From NCBI GenBank assembly GCA_038087015.1, contig JASBNA010000045.1:310001-374000 (forward strand): a stretch of 64,000 nt of DNA, written 5' to 3'. Both the position numbers and the translations under genes were made by a program. Shown one piece after another: positions 1 through 10,001 of the stretch. Position 1 is the first letter of the stretch; every line of letters starts with the position of its first letter. The stretch comes from Cerrena zonata. Taxonomy: Eukaryota; Basidiomycota; Agaricomycetes; Polyporales; Cerrenaceae. A model generated the notes under the pieces. That model was not told the DNA's origin. It did no database searches and saw only the letters and a program-made list of their open reading frames with translations.

Positions 1-1479
1 TGTTCTGGTATTTTGACTTATGTGACTTTTAGATCATACTTTAATGATCCAAACCCTACTGAAATTGGGTTGGTTATATCCATTTTAGAAATTGGTGCAA
101 TGTTATCATCTTTAATGGTTGCTAAAATAAGTGATAAATTTGGTCGTAAGAGAACCATTCTATTAGGTACGTTTATCTTTATGATTGGTGGTTCTTTACA
201 AACTTTTGCTACAAATTTATATATTTTATCAGTCGGGAGAGTCATAAGTGGGATTGCTGTTGGTATTTTATCAACAATAGTCCCTAGTTATCAATGTGAA
301 ATCTCTCCAAGTGAAGAACGGGGGAAATTGGTTTGTGGAGAATTTTCTGGTAATATTTCCGGTTATGCCCTAAGTGTTTGGATTGATTATTTTTGTTATT
401 TTATTCAGAATATTGGTGATGCTAGGAAAAACCCTCATACTTTTGCTGCCAATTTATCATGGAGATTACCTTTATTTATTCAAGTTGTTATTGCTTTTAT
501 TTTATTCTTGGGGGGATTTTTCATTGTTGAAAGTCCAAGATGGTTGTTAGATGTTGATATGGATCAACAGGGCTTCCACGTTCTATCCTTATTATATGAT
601 AGTTCTGTTGATAATAATAAACCAACTAAAGAATTTTTCCAAATCAAAAATAATATTTTACAAGAACGTATTACGACTCCAAAATATGAACGGAGTTGGA
701 AACATATGTTTCGTAATCATTTAACTCGAGTGCTAGTTGCTTGCTCCTCTCTAGCATTTGCTCAATTCAATGGAATTAATATCATTTCTTATTATGCACC
801 GATGGTTTTCGCAGAAGCTGGTTTCAATGATTCAAACGCTCTATTAATGACAGGGTTCAACGCAATTGTTTATTTATTACTGACAATTGCCCCGTGGTTT
901 TTGGTTGATCGTTGGGGTCGTAAACCAATCTTAATAAGTGGTGGGTTATCAATGGCTATTTGTCTAGGACTAATTGCTTTATTCATGTATTTAAACCGTT
1001 CTTACACCTCTTCAATGGTTGCCTTTTTAGTAATTGTTTATAATGCGTCTTTTGGTTATAGCTGGGGTCCCATCGGTTTCTTGATCCCTCCTGAAGTTTA
1101 CCCACTTTCGGTAAGAAGTAAAGGGGTTAGTTTATCAACTGCTACAAATTGGTTAGCAAATTATATAGTTGGTCAGTTAACTCCAGTTCTACAACATGAT
1201 ATTGGTTGGGTAATGTACTTATTCCCATGTATATCATGTATAATTAGTATTTTTGTTGTTATCTGGTTTTATCCAGAAACTAAAGGTGTCGAATTAGAAG
1301 ATATCGATAAATTATTCGATGATTTTTATGGTAAAAATCAATCAAATAAAGTTGGTTATAAATTCGTGAACAATTTACCCGAATCGCTTAATCATGACAA
1401 TACCAACGAAGATGAGTTGGAATTAGACGAATTCGATTACGAAGTTGGCTTGATCGATCGTAGTTCTAAGCGCTTCTAG
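1..1479 (+). CDS. Sugar porter (MFS), 5' end outside window
   Basis: The reading frame is open from base 1, so the gene starts upstream and only its last ~492 codons are present. It is a major facilitator of the sugar-porter family, expected in the plasma membrane and moving hexose or polyol. Visible family motifs are KFGRKRT after TM2, VESPRWLL closing the first half, a central loop, QFNGINIISYYAP in TM7, VDRWGRKP in the second half and FYPETKGVELEDID after the last TM. The C-terminal tail is acidic. Codon 880-882 is CTG in the segment before the second RWGRK motif, where relatives usually have Ser-Thr; this fits CTG read as Ser. I cannot assign the substrate or the exact HGT/HXT orthologue. 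Confidence 0.9.
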   Translation, partial: CSGILTYVTFRSYFNDPNPTEIGLVISILEIGAMLSSLMVAKISDKFGRKRTILLGTFIFMIGGSLQTFATNLYILSVGRVISGIAVGILSTIVPSYQCEISPSEERGKLVCGEFSGNISGYALSVWIDYFCYFIQNIGDARKNPHTFAANLSWRLPLFIQVVIAFILFLGGFFIVESPRWLLDVDMDQQGFHVLSLLYDSSVDNNKPTKEFFQIKNNILQERITTPKYERSWKHMFRNHLTRVLVACSSLAFAQFNGINIISYYAPMVFAEAGFNDSNALLMTGFNAIVYLLLTIAPWFLVDRWGRKPILISGGLSMAICLGLIALFMYLNRSYTSSMVAFLVIVYNASFGYSWGPIGFLIPPEVYPLSVRSKGVSLSTATNWLANYIVGQLTPVLQHDIGWVMYLFPCISCIISIFVVIWFYPETKGVELEDIDKLFDDFYGKNQSNKVGYKFVNNLPESLNHDNTNEDELELDEFDYEVGLIDRSSKRF

Positions 1480-1529
1480 ATACATAGTTTTAGATTGCAA
1501 AAAAATTGAAATAAGTTAAAACAAGTTAG

Positions 1530-2075
1530 TGTACCCGTTTGTATTCCCAACAAAGACCCGTACGTCCGCTCGGCACTGGACTAATCCGGTAAAAATGTGC
1601 GTGCGCGATCTGCAACAGGATTGCGCTTCCCTCTTTAAGCAAATAAAAACGGAGGTCCCGCTAAAAACACCTGGTGTACAGACCTTCGCTCCTTGCTCTT
1701 TCCCCTTCTTCGGGGGTGCCCGAGCGCAGCCCGCTTGTTCCATTGCCGTAATTTTCAATCAAAGCCATTGGGTGAAATGGATGGATACCCTGATGGGATG
1801 GATAGCCTGATGGGATGGAGATGCCTCATATCCAGGTTGCTTCGCCGGAATGCGCATCTATCGATCTGGGTACGCTCGGAATGGGTTTCCCAAACGGTTG
1901 CGGGCTGGCAGGAGGGGGCCGCTCGACCCACCTCCCTGTCCGTGCTGGACCCAGGCCACGGAACCATCGAGCCAAATTGGTCCGGCTGGGCCCAGCTGGG
2001 GGGCGGTCCATTGTAGTGCAACGGATAAACCGCTACCCCATTGGGGTAATCTTGAAAAGGTAAAAAATAAGTGCA
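1530..2075. ncRNA. Candidate structured RNA (GC-rich island)
   Basis: About 520 bases are strikingly GC-rich against an AT-rich genome and carry no convincing protein frame; short open frames exist in most frames, as in any GC-rich DNA. Foldable elements are visible: a CCCC/GGGG hairpin near 1701-1716 inside a GCTC/GAGC stem, a three-fold repeat of GATGGGATGG around 1777-1820, a GCGGT/ACCGC pair around 2003-2035 and a CCCC-ATT-GGGG hairpin at 2037-2047. A T-rich run (2077-2095) follows on the + strand and a T7 run lies at the other edge on the - strand, so a Pol III terminator is possible on either strand. Candidates are RNase P RNA, SRP RNA or another long RNA. I recognise no diagnostic core motif. 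Confidence 0.45.
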
Positions 2076-2079
2076 TTTT

Positions 2080-2469
2080 TTTTCTTTTTATTTTAGTAAG
2101 ACATCTTTATCTCTCACTGTATTATTTTTATCTTGCTTTCTATAAATCAATTTTTAAAACCACTCGTTCAAACAACTTGATACTTGATATACTCACGCAT
2201 TCGACAGGGATTCTGAAAACGAGACCAAACCCATAATCTTATCAATCGATTGGTCGTTAGCCAGAACTTATTTTGTGGATTGATCTTGTGCGTCTTATCT
2301 ATCTTTGTGTGAAACGTTGCAACGATCATTCAAATTCCTTTTACATCCTGTCATTTTTGACTATACCACCAGTTTTCGTTTATAGGGGCTACCACCACTA
2401 GCTTTCTTTTTTTTGCCCTTCTGTTTTTTTGGGTATTGGGTTATTTTAGAAATAGATGTATTAAAGTAG
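2080..2469. other. Intergenic, promoter side of 2470 gene
   Basis: AT-rich spacer with T-runs at 2076-2095 and 2404-2450. It probably holds the promoter and leader of the Ser-rich gene. I see no further gene in it. Confidence 0.4.
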
Positions 2470-4173
2470 ATGATGACTTCTATTCAGTTGGATCCAGATC
2501 CTTTAGGGTGTTCGAAATTTGAACAGAATCAGCATCTCCTACAAAGACAACACCCACAACAAAGACAGAGACAGAATAAGCTGTTTACCCAACCGGGAGA
2601 ATCAGCCACCACTCCAATAGCTATTCCGTCTGCTATGTCCATCAGATCTTCGCCTTTGAATCAAAAGACTTCTTTTAAAAATTATCATTTACAATCGAAG
2701 AATCATAAAAATCCATCCTTTTCGTCATCTCCATCGCCGAATTCCATGAGCTATAAGACTTCCAATCCCCATTCAAAACCATACCAGCCTTCTAGAAGAT
2801 CATTCTCAACCTCTTCATCTCTTAAGCAAGCTTCTATTAATATAACTTCTATTAAGAAATCCACCCGCTCTACTTCATCGTCTTCTTTGTTATCGCTATC
2901 CAAATCACCATCGCCTTCTTCTTCATTTCTAGAAAGTAACTCAGTACCATCCACGAAGAAATATTCTAGGTTTAGTGATGATGAATCCAATTATGTGTTG
3001 ATGAAACGTAAATCTTCAGCACATCCCTTAAGTTCTAATGATATGGAGGAAGATATCCCCGTTTATGATTATTTTTACACCAATAATTCAAATAATCATA
3101 ATGGATTGGAGTTTGAGTCTTCATTATCTTTCAAATCACCTTGGAGACCGAAAAGCTTTTTGACAAGGACTTTGTCGTCTAGTTCAACCAATTCTATCGA
3201 GTCGACTGATAGTGAAATATCCATAAGAAGTGAAATACCTCTAGAGTCTCCATTTGCATCTTCAACCACCAGTTCTACCAATACTTTGGCGGTTCCAAAG
3301 ATAAATTCCAAAAATACTAATGATTCTTCTGATTCCTTATTAAAAGTATTAAAGAGAAATGATAACAAGGCACCAATCCAACATTCAAAAGATAATCTAG
3401 TTTCCAATTTAACTAATTCTTTGAAAAATTGGAAATCTCAATTAATCAATTATTCACTCTCGTTAACACCTCGAATGACTGACGACGTTCTACCTTTACC
3501 CACCTCAACGAAAGCAAATGAAGTTACCAACATTGAAACACCTGTTATTGATTCACCAAGTATTGAATTGAAAACTTATTCAATCAATAGTAATATAAAT
3601 TATGATGATTCAATAGTGAGACTTCCTCAATTTCATAATTTTAAAAATCGTGATGAGAGAATCAATTCTCAATTCTTAAGATTATATGCCCAGGATTACA
3701 ATGCAAGATCAACAAACATATTACCAAACACTTATACCAACGATGAATTCATTCAACTTTATAATAAATCAGAAGGGGTAAGAAATTTTCATCAAAATTT
3801 TAATTTTTATAAAATATCTAATATGTCAAAAGACAAATTATGGAATAGTGTTATATTAATACCAAGAAATGATCCGATTCCAAATGGCACAATTGAATAT
3901 CAAAATTATATCTTCATTGGTGATGATAATAAATTTGCTAAGAATTCCTTAACGAGATTGAATGGTGATTATTTACCTTGGTCCAATCGTTCCTCCATCT
4001 CTTATAAACCTGCTGGTGAACTTCCGGGTATGAAACCTCGTATTAATGGACTAGCACCAAGTTCAGGAACTACAAAAGCTCAATTCACCATCAAAGGTTG
4101 GTGTAATCGTAGATGGGTCGATTGCTCCAAAACTGATGATGACGATGATGATGATGAAATCATTAATCATTGA
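2470..4173 (+). CDS. Ser-rich protein of unknown function
   Basis: 567 residues. I do not recognise the family with certainty. The first ~330 residues are low complexity, rich in Ser, Pro, Asn and Lys, and look disordered and phosphorylatable. The C-terminal third is more ordered and looks conserved: a block around FHNFKNRDERINSQFLRLYA, then DKLWNSVILIPRNDPIP, LPGMKPRINGLAPSSG and the basic-aromatic end KGWCNRRWVDCS, followed by a run of Asp. There is no signal peptide or membrane segment. The ATG at 2470 is the first in frame and directly follows the AT-rich leader. The gene is a free-standing unit between the GC island and the eL8 gene. Confidence 0.8.
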   Translation: MMTSIQLDPDPLGCSKFEQNQHLLQRQHPQQRQRQNKLFTQPGESATTPIAIPSAMSIRSSPLNQKTSFKNYHLQSKNHKNPSFSSSPSPNSMSYKTSNPHSKPYQPSRRSFSTSSSLKQASINITSIKKSTRSTSSSSLLSLSKSPSPSSSFLESNSVPSTKKYSRFSDDESNYVLMKRKSSAHPLSSNDMEEDIPVYDYFYTNNSNNHNGLEFESSLSFKSPWRPKSFLTRTLSSSSTNSIESTDSEISIRSEIPLESPFASSTTSSTNTLAVPKINSKNTNDSSDSLLKVLKRNDNKAPIQHSKDNLVSNLTNSLKNWKSQLINYSLSLTPRMTDDVLPLPTSTKANEVTNIETPVIDSPSIELKTYSINSNINYDDSIVRLPQFHNFKNRDERINSQFLRLYAQDYNARSTNILPNTYTNDEFIQLYNKSEGVRNFHQNFNFYKISNMSKDKLWNSVILIPRNDPIPNGTIEYQNYIFIGDDNKFAKNSLTRLNGDYLPWSNRSSISYKPAGELPGMKPRINGLAPSSGTTKAQFTIKGWCNRRWVDCSKTDDDDDDDEIINH

Positions 4174-4624
4174 AAAAGTTAAACAAAAGTCTTTTTTTAG
4201 CTCTTTCAATTCTTTTACTTCTTTATTCATTTCTACTTTCCTCTTTGGGTTATGTATTTCTTCATTTCTTTTATTGCTTAATTCACATCTTACTTCTTAA
4301 TCCTTATTTATATTAATTACTAATTTATGCTCGTTCAATACATTAATCTTATCGGATAATCTGTAATTGTGATTGCAAAAAATCGTACATAAGCCCACAG
4401 AGGTAAAAGAAAAACAGTCACACCCGTCACATGACCTATTAACTGACTGTATCGCAGAGAAATAAAAAAAAAAAAAAGTCCATCGCATACATCCACCCGT
4501 ACCTACGCAGTGAAAAAAATGAGGAAAAAAAAAGTGAAAATTGCATTATATACAATTAAGCCCGTCTATAATACAAATTTTACCTCCTTCTCTTGTTTTA
4601 CAACAACACCAAAACCAAGTAAAG
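4174..4624. promoter_or_regulatory. Intergenic with eL8 promoter
   Basis: 3' flank of the Ser-rich gene followed by the eL8 promoter. It contains A-runs (4459-4477, 4513-4534), a CAC(A)TGAC-type element near 4430 and one ACCCGTAC octamer at 4495-4502, 130 bp before the eL8 start. This octamer equals the core of the S. cerevisiae Rap1 site, which is typical of ribosomal-protein promoters there; its use in this species is inference. Confidence 0.5.
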
Positions 4625-5413
4625 ATGGCTCCAAAAGGTAAAAAAGTTGCTCCAGCTCCATTAGCTGCCAAATCCACCAAGGCTTCTACCCCAAAAAATG
4701 CCTTGATTGACTCTACTCCAAAGAACTTTGGTATTGGTCAAAACATCCAACCAAAAAGAAACTTAAACAGATTTGTTAGATGGCCAGAATACGTTAGATT
4801 ACAAAGACAAAAGAAAATCTTGTCTTTAAGATTGAAAGTTCCTCCAGCTATTGCCCAATTCCAAAACGTTTTGGACAAAAACACTGCTGCTCAAACTTTC
4901 AAATTATTCAACAAATACAAGCCAGAAACTGCTGCTGAAAAGAAAGAAAGATTAACTAAAGAAGCTGCTGCTGTTGCTGAAGGTAAAAACGCCAAAGACG
5001 TTTCTCCAAAACCAGTTAATGTTAAATACGGTTTAAACCATGTTGTTTCTTTAATTGAAAACAAAAAACCAAAATTAGTTTTAATTGCTAATGACGTTGA
5101 TCCAATTGAATTAGTTATCTTCTTACCAGCTTTATGTAGAAAAATGGGTGTTCCATACGCCATTGTTAAAGGTAAAGCCAGATTAGGTACTTTAGTTCAC
5201 AAGAAAACTTCTTCTGTTGCTGCTTTAACTGAAGTTTCTTCTGCTGATGAAGCTGAATTAGCTAAATTAGTTTCTACCATCAATGCTAACTTCATTGAAA
5301 AATACGAAGACTCCAGAAGACACTGGGGTGGTGGTATCATGGGTTCTAAAGCCAATGATAAAAAAGCTAAAAAACAAAAATTATTAGAACAACCATCTAA
5401 CGAGGCTAAATAA
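4625..5413 (+). CDS. RPL8: 60S ribosomal protein eL8 (L7Ae family)
   Basis: 262 residues from the ATG at 4625, close to the usual yeast length (256). The product binds 25S rRNA in the large subunit. The N-terminus [12 protein letters not shown], the block [19 protein letters not shown] and the L7Ae core ([20 protein letters not shown] to [13 protein letters not shown]) are clear. An in-frame ATG at 4541 would add 28 uncharged, non-conserved residues, so I prefer 4625. Leucine is TTA/TTG throughout, as expected for a highly expressed gene in a CTG-clade yeast. There is no intron. Confidence 0.97.
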   Translation: MAPKGKKVAPAPLAAKSTKASTPKNALIDSTPKNFGIGQNIQPKRNLNRFVRWPEYVRLQRQKKILSLRLKVPPAIAQFQNVLDKNTAAQTFKLFNKYKPETAAEKKERLTKEAAAVAEGKNAKDVSPKPVNVKYGLNHVVSLIENKKPKLVLIANDVDPIELVIFLPALCRKMGVPYAIVKGKARLGTLVHKKTSSVAALTEVSSADEAELAKLVSTINANFIEKYEDSRRHWGGGIMGSKANDKKAKKQKLLEQPSNEAK

Positions 5414-5916
5414 ATTTAATGCCATTTGAATTATTTACTTCTTATATCTTTTAATCATTTGTTTATATACTTAATACATTATCTGTATCAATTTGATTTG
5501 TAAACCAAACACTATCCTATAAGCTGGGATTTCCATTAAATCATTGTCACGTGATAAATGTAAATCACGTGATCTATTGGTGTATGGGCTTGCTGTTCCC
5601 TGCACATAAAAACTAGCCAATGATAGCAAGGTTTTTTCTCATAAAAATTGTAATACTTTACTCAATTAACTAGTAAAACCGCTATTAGTAGACTTTCTCA
5701 AACAATTTCACTAACAAACCAAAAAAAAAACTAGAGAAAGAGAGGAAAAAAAAAAAAAAAAGTGAAGAATTGAAATATTTATATTTACAATCTTTAGTTT
5801 TAATCTCCATTTCCAATTATTACTCCATATTGAAAGAACTTTAATTGTAGCATTTTATCGAAAACTCTTATCTTTTTCCCTTTCCAACCCAACATTTATA
5901 ATAATATATTAATAAC
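5414..5916. promoter_or_regulatory. QCR6 promoter with two CACGTG boxes
   Basis: CACGTG occurs at 5548-5553 (GTCACGTGAT) and 5566-5571 (ATCACGTGAT), 18 bp apart, about 350 bp before QCR6. These are Cbf1-type E-boxes; Cbf1 is known to act on respiratory and ribosomal genes in Candida yeasts. A-runs at 5722-5762 follow. No gene is seen here. Confidence 0.65.
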
Positions 5917-6387
5917 ATGTCATTTTTCAGAGACTTAATAGAATCTACCTTCCCAGCTGTTTATGCTGAAGAACCAGAAGAAGAAGAACAACCTCAAGAA
6001 GAAGAAGAACAACCTCAAGAAGAAGAATCTGGTGAAGAAGAATCCAGCGAAGAAGAACCAAAGGAAGAAGAAGAATCTAGTGAAGGTGGTGATGAAGAAG
6101 ATGGTGATGACGAAGATGAAGAAGATGAAGACGAAGATGAAGACGATGAAGATGAAGAAGAACAACCAGATCCATTGGATGCTTTACGTGAAGAATGTGT
6201 CAACAGTTCTGCTTGTAAATCTTACAATCACCATTTCCAAGAATGTGTTGAAAGAGTCACCAAAGAAATGGAAGAACCAGATTATGATCAAAAAGATTAT
6301 AAAGAAGATTGTGTTGAAGAATTTTTCCATTTACAACATTGTGTTAATGATTGTGCTGCTCCAAGATTATTCTACAAATTAAGATAA
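5917..6387 (+). CDS. QCR6: Complex III hinge subunit QCR6
   Basis: 156 residues (yeast Qcr6 is 147). This is the acidic hinge subunit of ubiquinol-cytochrome c reductase at the intermembrane-space side of the inner membrane, where it helps dock cytochrome c1 and c. After a short N-terminus (MSFFRDLIESTFPAVYA) comes a long Glu/Asp run of about residues 18-85, then the conserved Cys-containing domain DPLDALREECVNSSACKSYN, HHFQECVERV, and EDCVEEFFHLQHC, ending FYKLR. The cysteines form the helical-hairpin disulfides typical of the family. The GAA/GAT repeat makes long open frames on the other strands that are not genes. Two E-boxes upstream fit respiratory control. Confidence 0.96.
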   Translation: MSFFRDLIESTFPAVYAEEPEEEEQPQEEEEQPQEEESGEEESSEEEPKEEEESSEGGDEEDGDDEDEEDEDEDEDDEDEEEQPDPLDALREECVNSSACKSYNHHFQECVERVTKEMEEPDYDQKDYKEDCVEEFFHLQHCVNDCAAPRLFYKLR

Positions 6388-7640
6388 GAAAGTATAAAAA
6401 GTATACAAGGTATACAAAGTATACCAACTGTACATAACTATTCCAATAAATGGAATAAAAGGTACCGTCTTTTATTCTGATATATTCTGAGCTTCATAAT
6501 ACATATAAAAAGTCTTAAACAAAATTTAAAAACCCCAAAATAAAAAAAAAAAAAAAAAAACTAAATTAAACAATACATTGATATAACATTATAGAATGAT
6601 ATATCATCATTTTATATCTGCCTTTTATTTCTTTTGTCTCCTATTTTCATTCATCTAAAAAACTTGTCTAAGGACAGAACTTGCAAACCTGATTGAATTT
6701 CTTACATTTATCGTTAGAGTAGTTGGTTTGTTTTCCCATTCTTCTGCCTATATATATCATTACTGATTTTAATTATCATATTTATTAGTTAATCTTAAGT
6801 GTAGATAATGTATCTTGGTGAATTTGCAACTAGCCACTTATGTTGTATGTAAAGTTGCATCTATTTGGTAAGATTTTGGTGATAAATCAGTAAAAATCAT
6901 GGCTTCAAACTACTCTCTGCCTGATAACGATTATCTAAGCATACTTACAAAGCACATATCAACAGCTTTAATAGAATACACATACCAATCGGTGTTTTAA
7001 TAGGTAAATCGTATTTCAATTCGTATTTAAATATAGATAGAAATTATGAAATCAAGCAATGGCCGCAAAAAGCAGGTGTGTCGCATTGGGTTCTCGACAA
7101 TGTTTGCGACAAGCTCGCGGGTCACGTGAATAGATTCAATTTCTCGAAAGTTCTGCTGTTGTTAAGCCTACAAACAACCACCACCACGCAACAATCCAAA
7201 CAACAACCAAGGTTGGCACAACAGGCTGTTTCATTTGTTTGCATTGCCAATTAAGTCCTAATCACTGGCCATTGATACCCAATGGCTGTTGACCAGAACC
7301 TTTCAAGTCACACTAGGGTCAATGTAAAACAAATAAAATAGTTCGCGCAAAATAAGGAAGGTTGGCTGAAAATTTCGAATTTGCCATCCGAGTTTAGGTT
7401 TTCCCAATATATATATATGTAACCGGAATTCTCTTGTTATTATTGTGGTTATACCCTTTTTCTTTTCTCTTTTGATTTTTCTATTCCTTCATTGAGTCGA
7501 TACAACTCTAGTTAAGTCAAGTATATTTTCTATCCTTTTAATTTGGAAAGAAATAACCCCCCCTGTGAATAAACAAGCCCACATTAAGTAACTTCTTTTT
7601 TTTTTTTTTTTGTTGTTGTTAAGAGATTTAAATTGTGAAT
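6388..7640. other. Long intergenic before RRM gene
   Basis: About 1.25 kb without a convincing gene. It holds an A-run (6540-6560), a CACGTG box at 7123-7128 (GTCACGTGAA), a TATATATATA stretch around 7409-7419, a pyrimidine-rich leader and a T16-type run at 7596-7611 just before the RRM gene start. The length suggests a complex promoter or a long 5' leader. Confidence 0.5.
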
Positions 7641-8483
7641 ATGTCTGAACAAGCTACTAAACAAGTCATTGAAGATAGAATCTATCTTGGTAATGTTGAT
7701 TACAAGGCCACCGAAGAAGAAGTCAGAGAATTCTTCAAGGATTTAAAGGTGTATGTATGAAAAGAATCAATTAGTGAAGAAGTGATTGATACTAACAATT
7801 GTAGTACTGAAGTTGATATTCCAAGTAAAACTTTTAAACTCGGTAAAAAAACTGTTGATAGACACTTAGGTTTTGCCTTTGTTCAATTTGAGACCAAAGA
7901 TGATGCCGATAAAGCCATTGAAAAATTTAATGGTGAAGAATTTAAGGGTAGAAATATTTATACTAAAAAGGCCGTTCCACCTCCAACTGAAGAAGAAAAA
8001 CAAATTAAGACTGAAGCTTATAAGGCTAAAAAGGCTGAAAAAAAGAAGAAGCTTGCTGAAAAAAAAGCAGCCACTAATGCCACTAAAAAGAAGACCGAAG
8101 AAAAAACTACCCCAGAAAAAGAATCTAAAGATGCTACTGAAAAAGTTCCTGAAGGTACTCCTTCTAAGGATACCATTTTCATTACCAATTTAGATTACAA
8201 AGTTGATGTTCAAACTTTAAGCAATCTTTTCAAAGAATTGAAACCAAAATGGATTCATGTTCCAACCGTTAGATATCCAAAAAGATTTCAAAGAGGTAGA
8301 GCTGGAGGTAAACCAACTCACAATAAAGGTATTGCTTTTGCTAAATTCTCTAGTGAAGAAGCTCAAAAGCAAGCCATTGCTCAATTTAATGGTAAAGATA
8401 TTAATGGTAGAGAAATCATTATTGATATTGCCATTAATACTAAAGAAAGAGAAGGTGAATCTACCCCTGAAGAATCTACCTAA
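7641..8483 (+). CDS. Two-RRM RNA-binding protein (Rnp1/Sbp1-like)
   Basis: Spliced gene: exon 1 is 7641-7750, intron 7751-7804, exon 2 7805-8483. The joined product has 262 residues. The junction completes a Val codon and continues RRM1, which confirms the splice: RNP2 is RIYLGNVDY in exon 1, and RNP1 is HLGFAFVQF in exon 2. A Lys/Ala/Glu-rich linker (about residues 110-155) leads to RRM2 with IFITNLDYKV and KGIAFAKFSS. Size and layout match yeast Rnp1/Sbp1 relatives, but the linker lacks the RGG box of Sbp1. The likely role is in mRNA or small-RNA binding. Orthology to RNP1 versus SBP1 is unresolved. Confidence 0.88.
7751..7804 (+). other. Intron of the RRM gene (54 nt)
   Basis: Donor GTATGT at 7751, branch site TACTAAC at 7790-7796 and acceptor TAG ending at 7804. 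Removing it joins the two halves of RRM1 in frame. Without splicing, a stop occurs within a few codons. Confidence 0.93.
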
Positions 8484-9113
8484 TAAGTTCAATCGGCGTA
8501 AAAAAAGAAAGAGTTATGTTATGAATTAATATCTTTGTATGTACTAGTGGGCTTTAGGAATTATCATTTACTTTAATTTATTAAGTTATTATTGAAGTAT
8601 TTCTTTTCATTTTATTGTTGATTCCTTTTATGGTACATACTTGATTATGTTTATTGAATTATATGTATGTCATTATCATTAATGATAAAGAAACCATCTT
8701 GTATAAATACATAAAATTTCGAAATAAAAGTAAAATATAATTAAATCAAAACTAGATTAATGTAACCCTTGAAAATACCGTGATGAATATTTTGCTGCAA
8801 TTCCGGCAGCCCTAGACGTGTGCACGTGACTGCCAAAAATTCATCGGTGACTGTTTTCTTGAGAGCTGATTTCCGGTGGGAGATTGGGTCGGATGTGCAT
8901 TGCGAAAAACTGGAAGATTGTATGGCGCGCATCACGTGAAACTGGATATTTCGAATTCCGGCAACTACCGATTTGTTATTTCCACATACTTTTGTTCCTA
9001 ACAAGCATTTTGGAAAATTCCTCAAACGAAAAAAAATAGTGAAAAAAAAAATGTTAAAAAACAAGTAGCGAATTTTGTACTTACTTGATTAACCAACTAA
9101 TTCAACATCAAAA
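8484..9113. promoter_or_regulatory. uL2 promoter with two CACGTG boxes
   Basis: Contains CACGTG at 8823-8828 and 8933-8938, about 290 and 180 bp before the uL2 start, in a locally GC-rich stretch. Cbf1 is known to bind ribosomal-protein promoters in Candida yeasts, so these are likely functional. The A-runs at 9028-9050 fit a nucleosome-poor core promoter. Confidence 0.65.
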
Positions 9114-10001
9114 ATGGGTATGTTTAGAGTGATATCAATGCAGTATACGGCATGAGTGATGTCCACGGGAGGAAATACCCAGGGAACCATGTTCACGCTT
9201 ATATTCGATGAAAATTAGCAAAATACTAACATCATTACAGGTAGAGTTATTCGTAACCAAAGAAAAGGTGCTGGTTCAATCTTCACCGCTCACACCAGAT
9301 TAAATAAAGGTGCTGCTAAATTGAGAACCTTAGATTATGCTGAACGTCATGGTTACATCCGTGGTGTCGTTAAGCAAATCATTCACGATGCCGGTAGAGG
9401 TGCTCCATTAGCTAAAGTTGTTTTCCGTGATCCTTATAAGTACAAATTAAGAGAAGAAACCTTCATTGCTAATGAAGGTGTTTACACTGGTCAATTCATT
9501 TACGCCGGTAAAAAAGCTTCTTTAAATGTTGGTAACATTTTACCATTATCTTCTTTACCAGAAGGTACCATTGTTTCCAATGTTGAAGAAAAATCTGGTG
9601 ACAGAGGTGCTTTAGGTAGAACTTCTGGTAACTACGTTATCATTATTGGTCACAACCCAGATGAAGGTAAAACCAGAGTTAAATTACCATCTGGTGCCAA
9701 AAAAATCTTAAGCTCTGATGCCAGAGGTGTCATCGGTGTTGTTGCCGGTGGTGGTAGAATTGATAAACCATTATTGAAAGCTGGTAGAGCTTTCCATAAA
9801 TATAAGGTTAAACGTAACTCTTGGCCAAAGACTAGAGGTGTTGCCATGAATCCAGTTGATCACCCTCATGGTGGTGGTAACCATCAACATATTGGTAAAG
9901 CTTCTACTATTTCCAGAGGTGCTGTTTCTGGTCAAAAAGCTGGTTTAATTGCTGCCAGAAGAACCGGTTTATTACGTGGTACTCAAAAAACTCAAGATTA
10001 A
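9114..10001 (+). CDS. RPL2: 60S ribosomal protein uL2
   Basis: Spliced gene: exon 1 is only ATGG (9114-9117), the intron is 9118-9240, and exon 2 is 9241-10001. The product has 254 residues, the normal length. It starts [16 protein letters not shown], has [15 protein letters not shown], and carries the strictly conserved peptidyl-transferase-centre segment [18 protein letters not shown] near the C-terminus. The intron position after the first base of codon 2 is the classic one for yeast RPL2. Two E-boxes lie upstream. Without the exon-1/intron model the frame appears to begin at an inner Met (9321), which would lose a conserved part of the protein. Confidence 0.97.
9118..9240 (+). other. Intron of RPL2 (123 nt)
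   Basis: Donor GTATGT at 9118, branch site TACTAAC at 9224-9230, acceptor CAG ending at 9240. I looked for a C/D snoRNA inside; only a weak C-box-like GTGATGT is present and no D box. Confidence 0.95.

Noticed and set aside
1529..2236. Several overlapping open frames in the GC-rich island
   Set aside because: GC-rich DNA has few stops. The products are compositionally random with no domain; a structured RNA explains the island better.
5935..6203. Open frames in other registers over QCR6 (Lys-, Ser- and Phe-rich)
   Set aside because: They are by-products of the GAA/GAT repeat that encodes the acidic run of Qcr6.
9118..9240. snoRNA inside the RPL2 intron
   Set aside because: Only a weak C-box-like word and no D box or paired ends.
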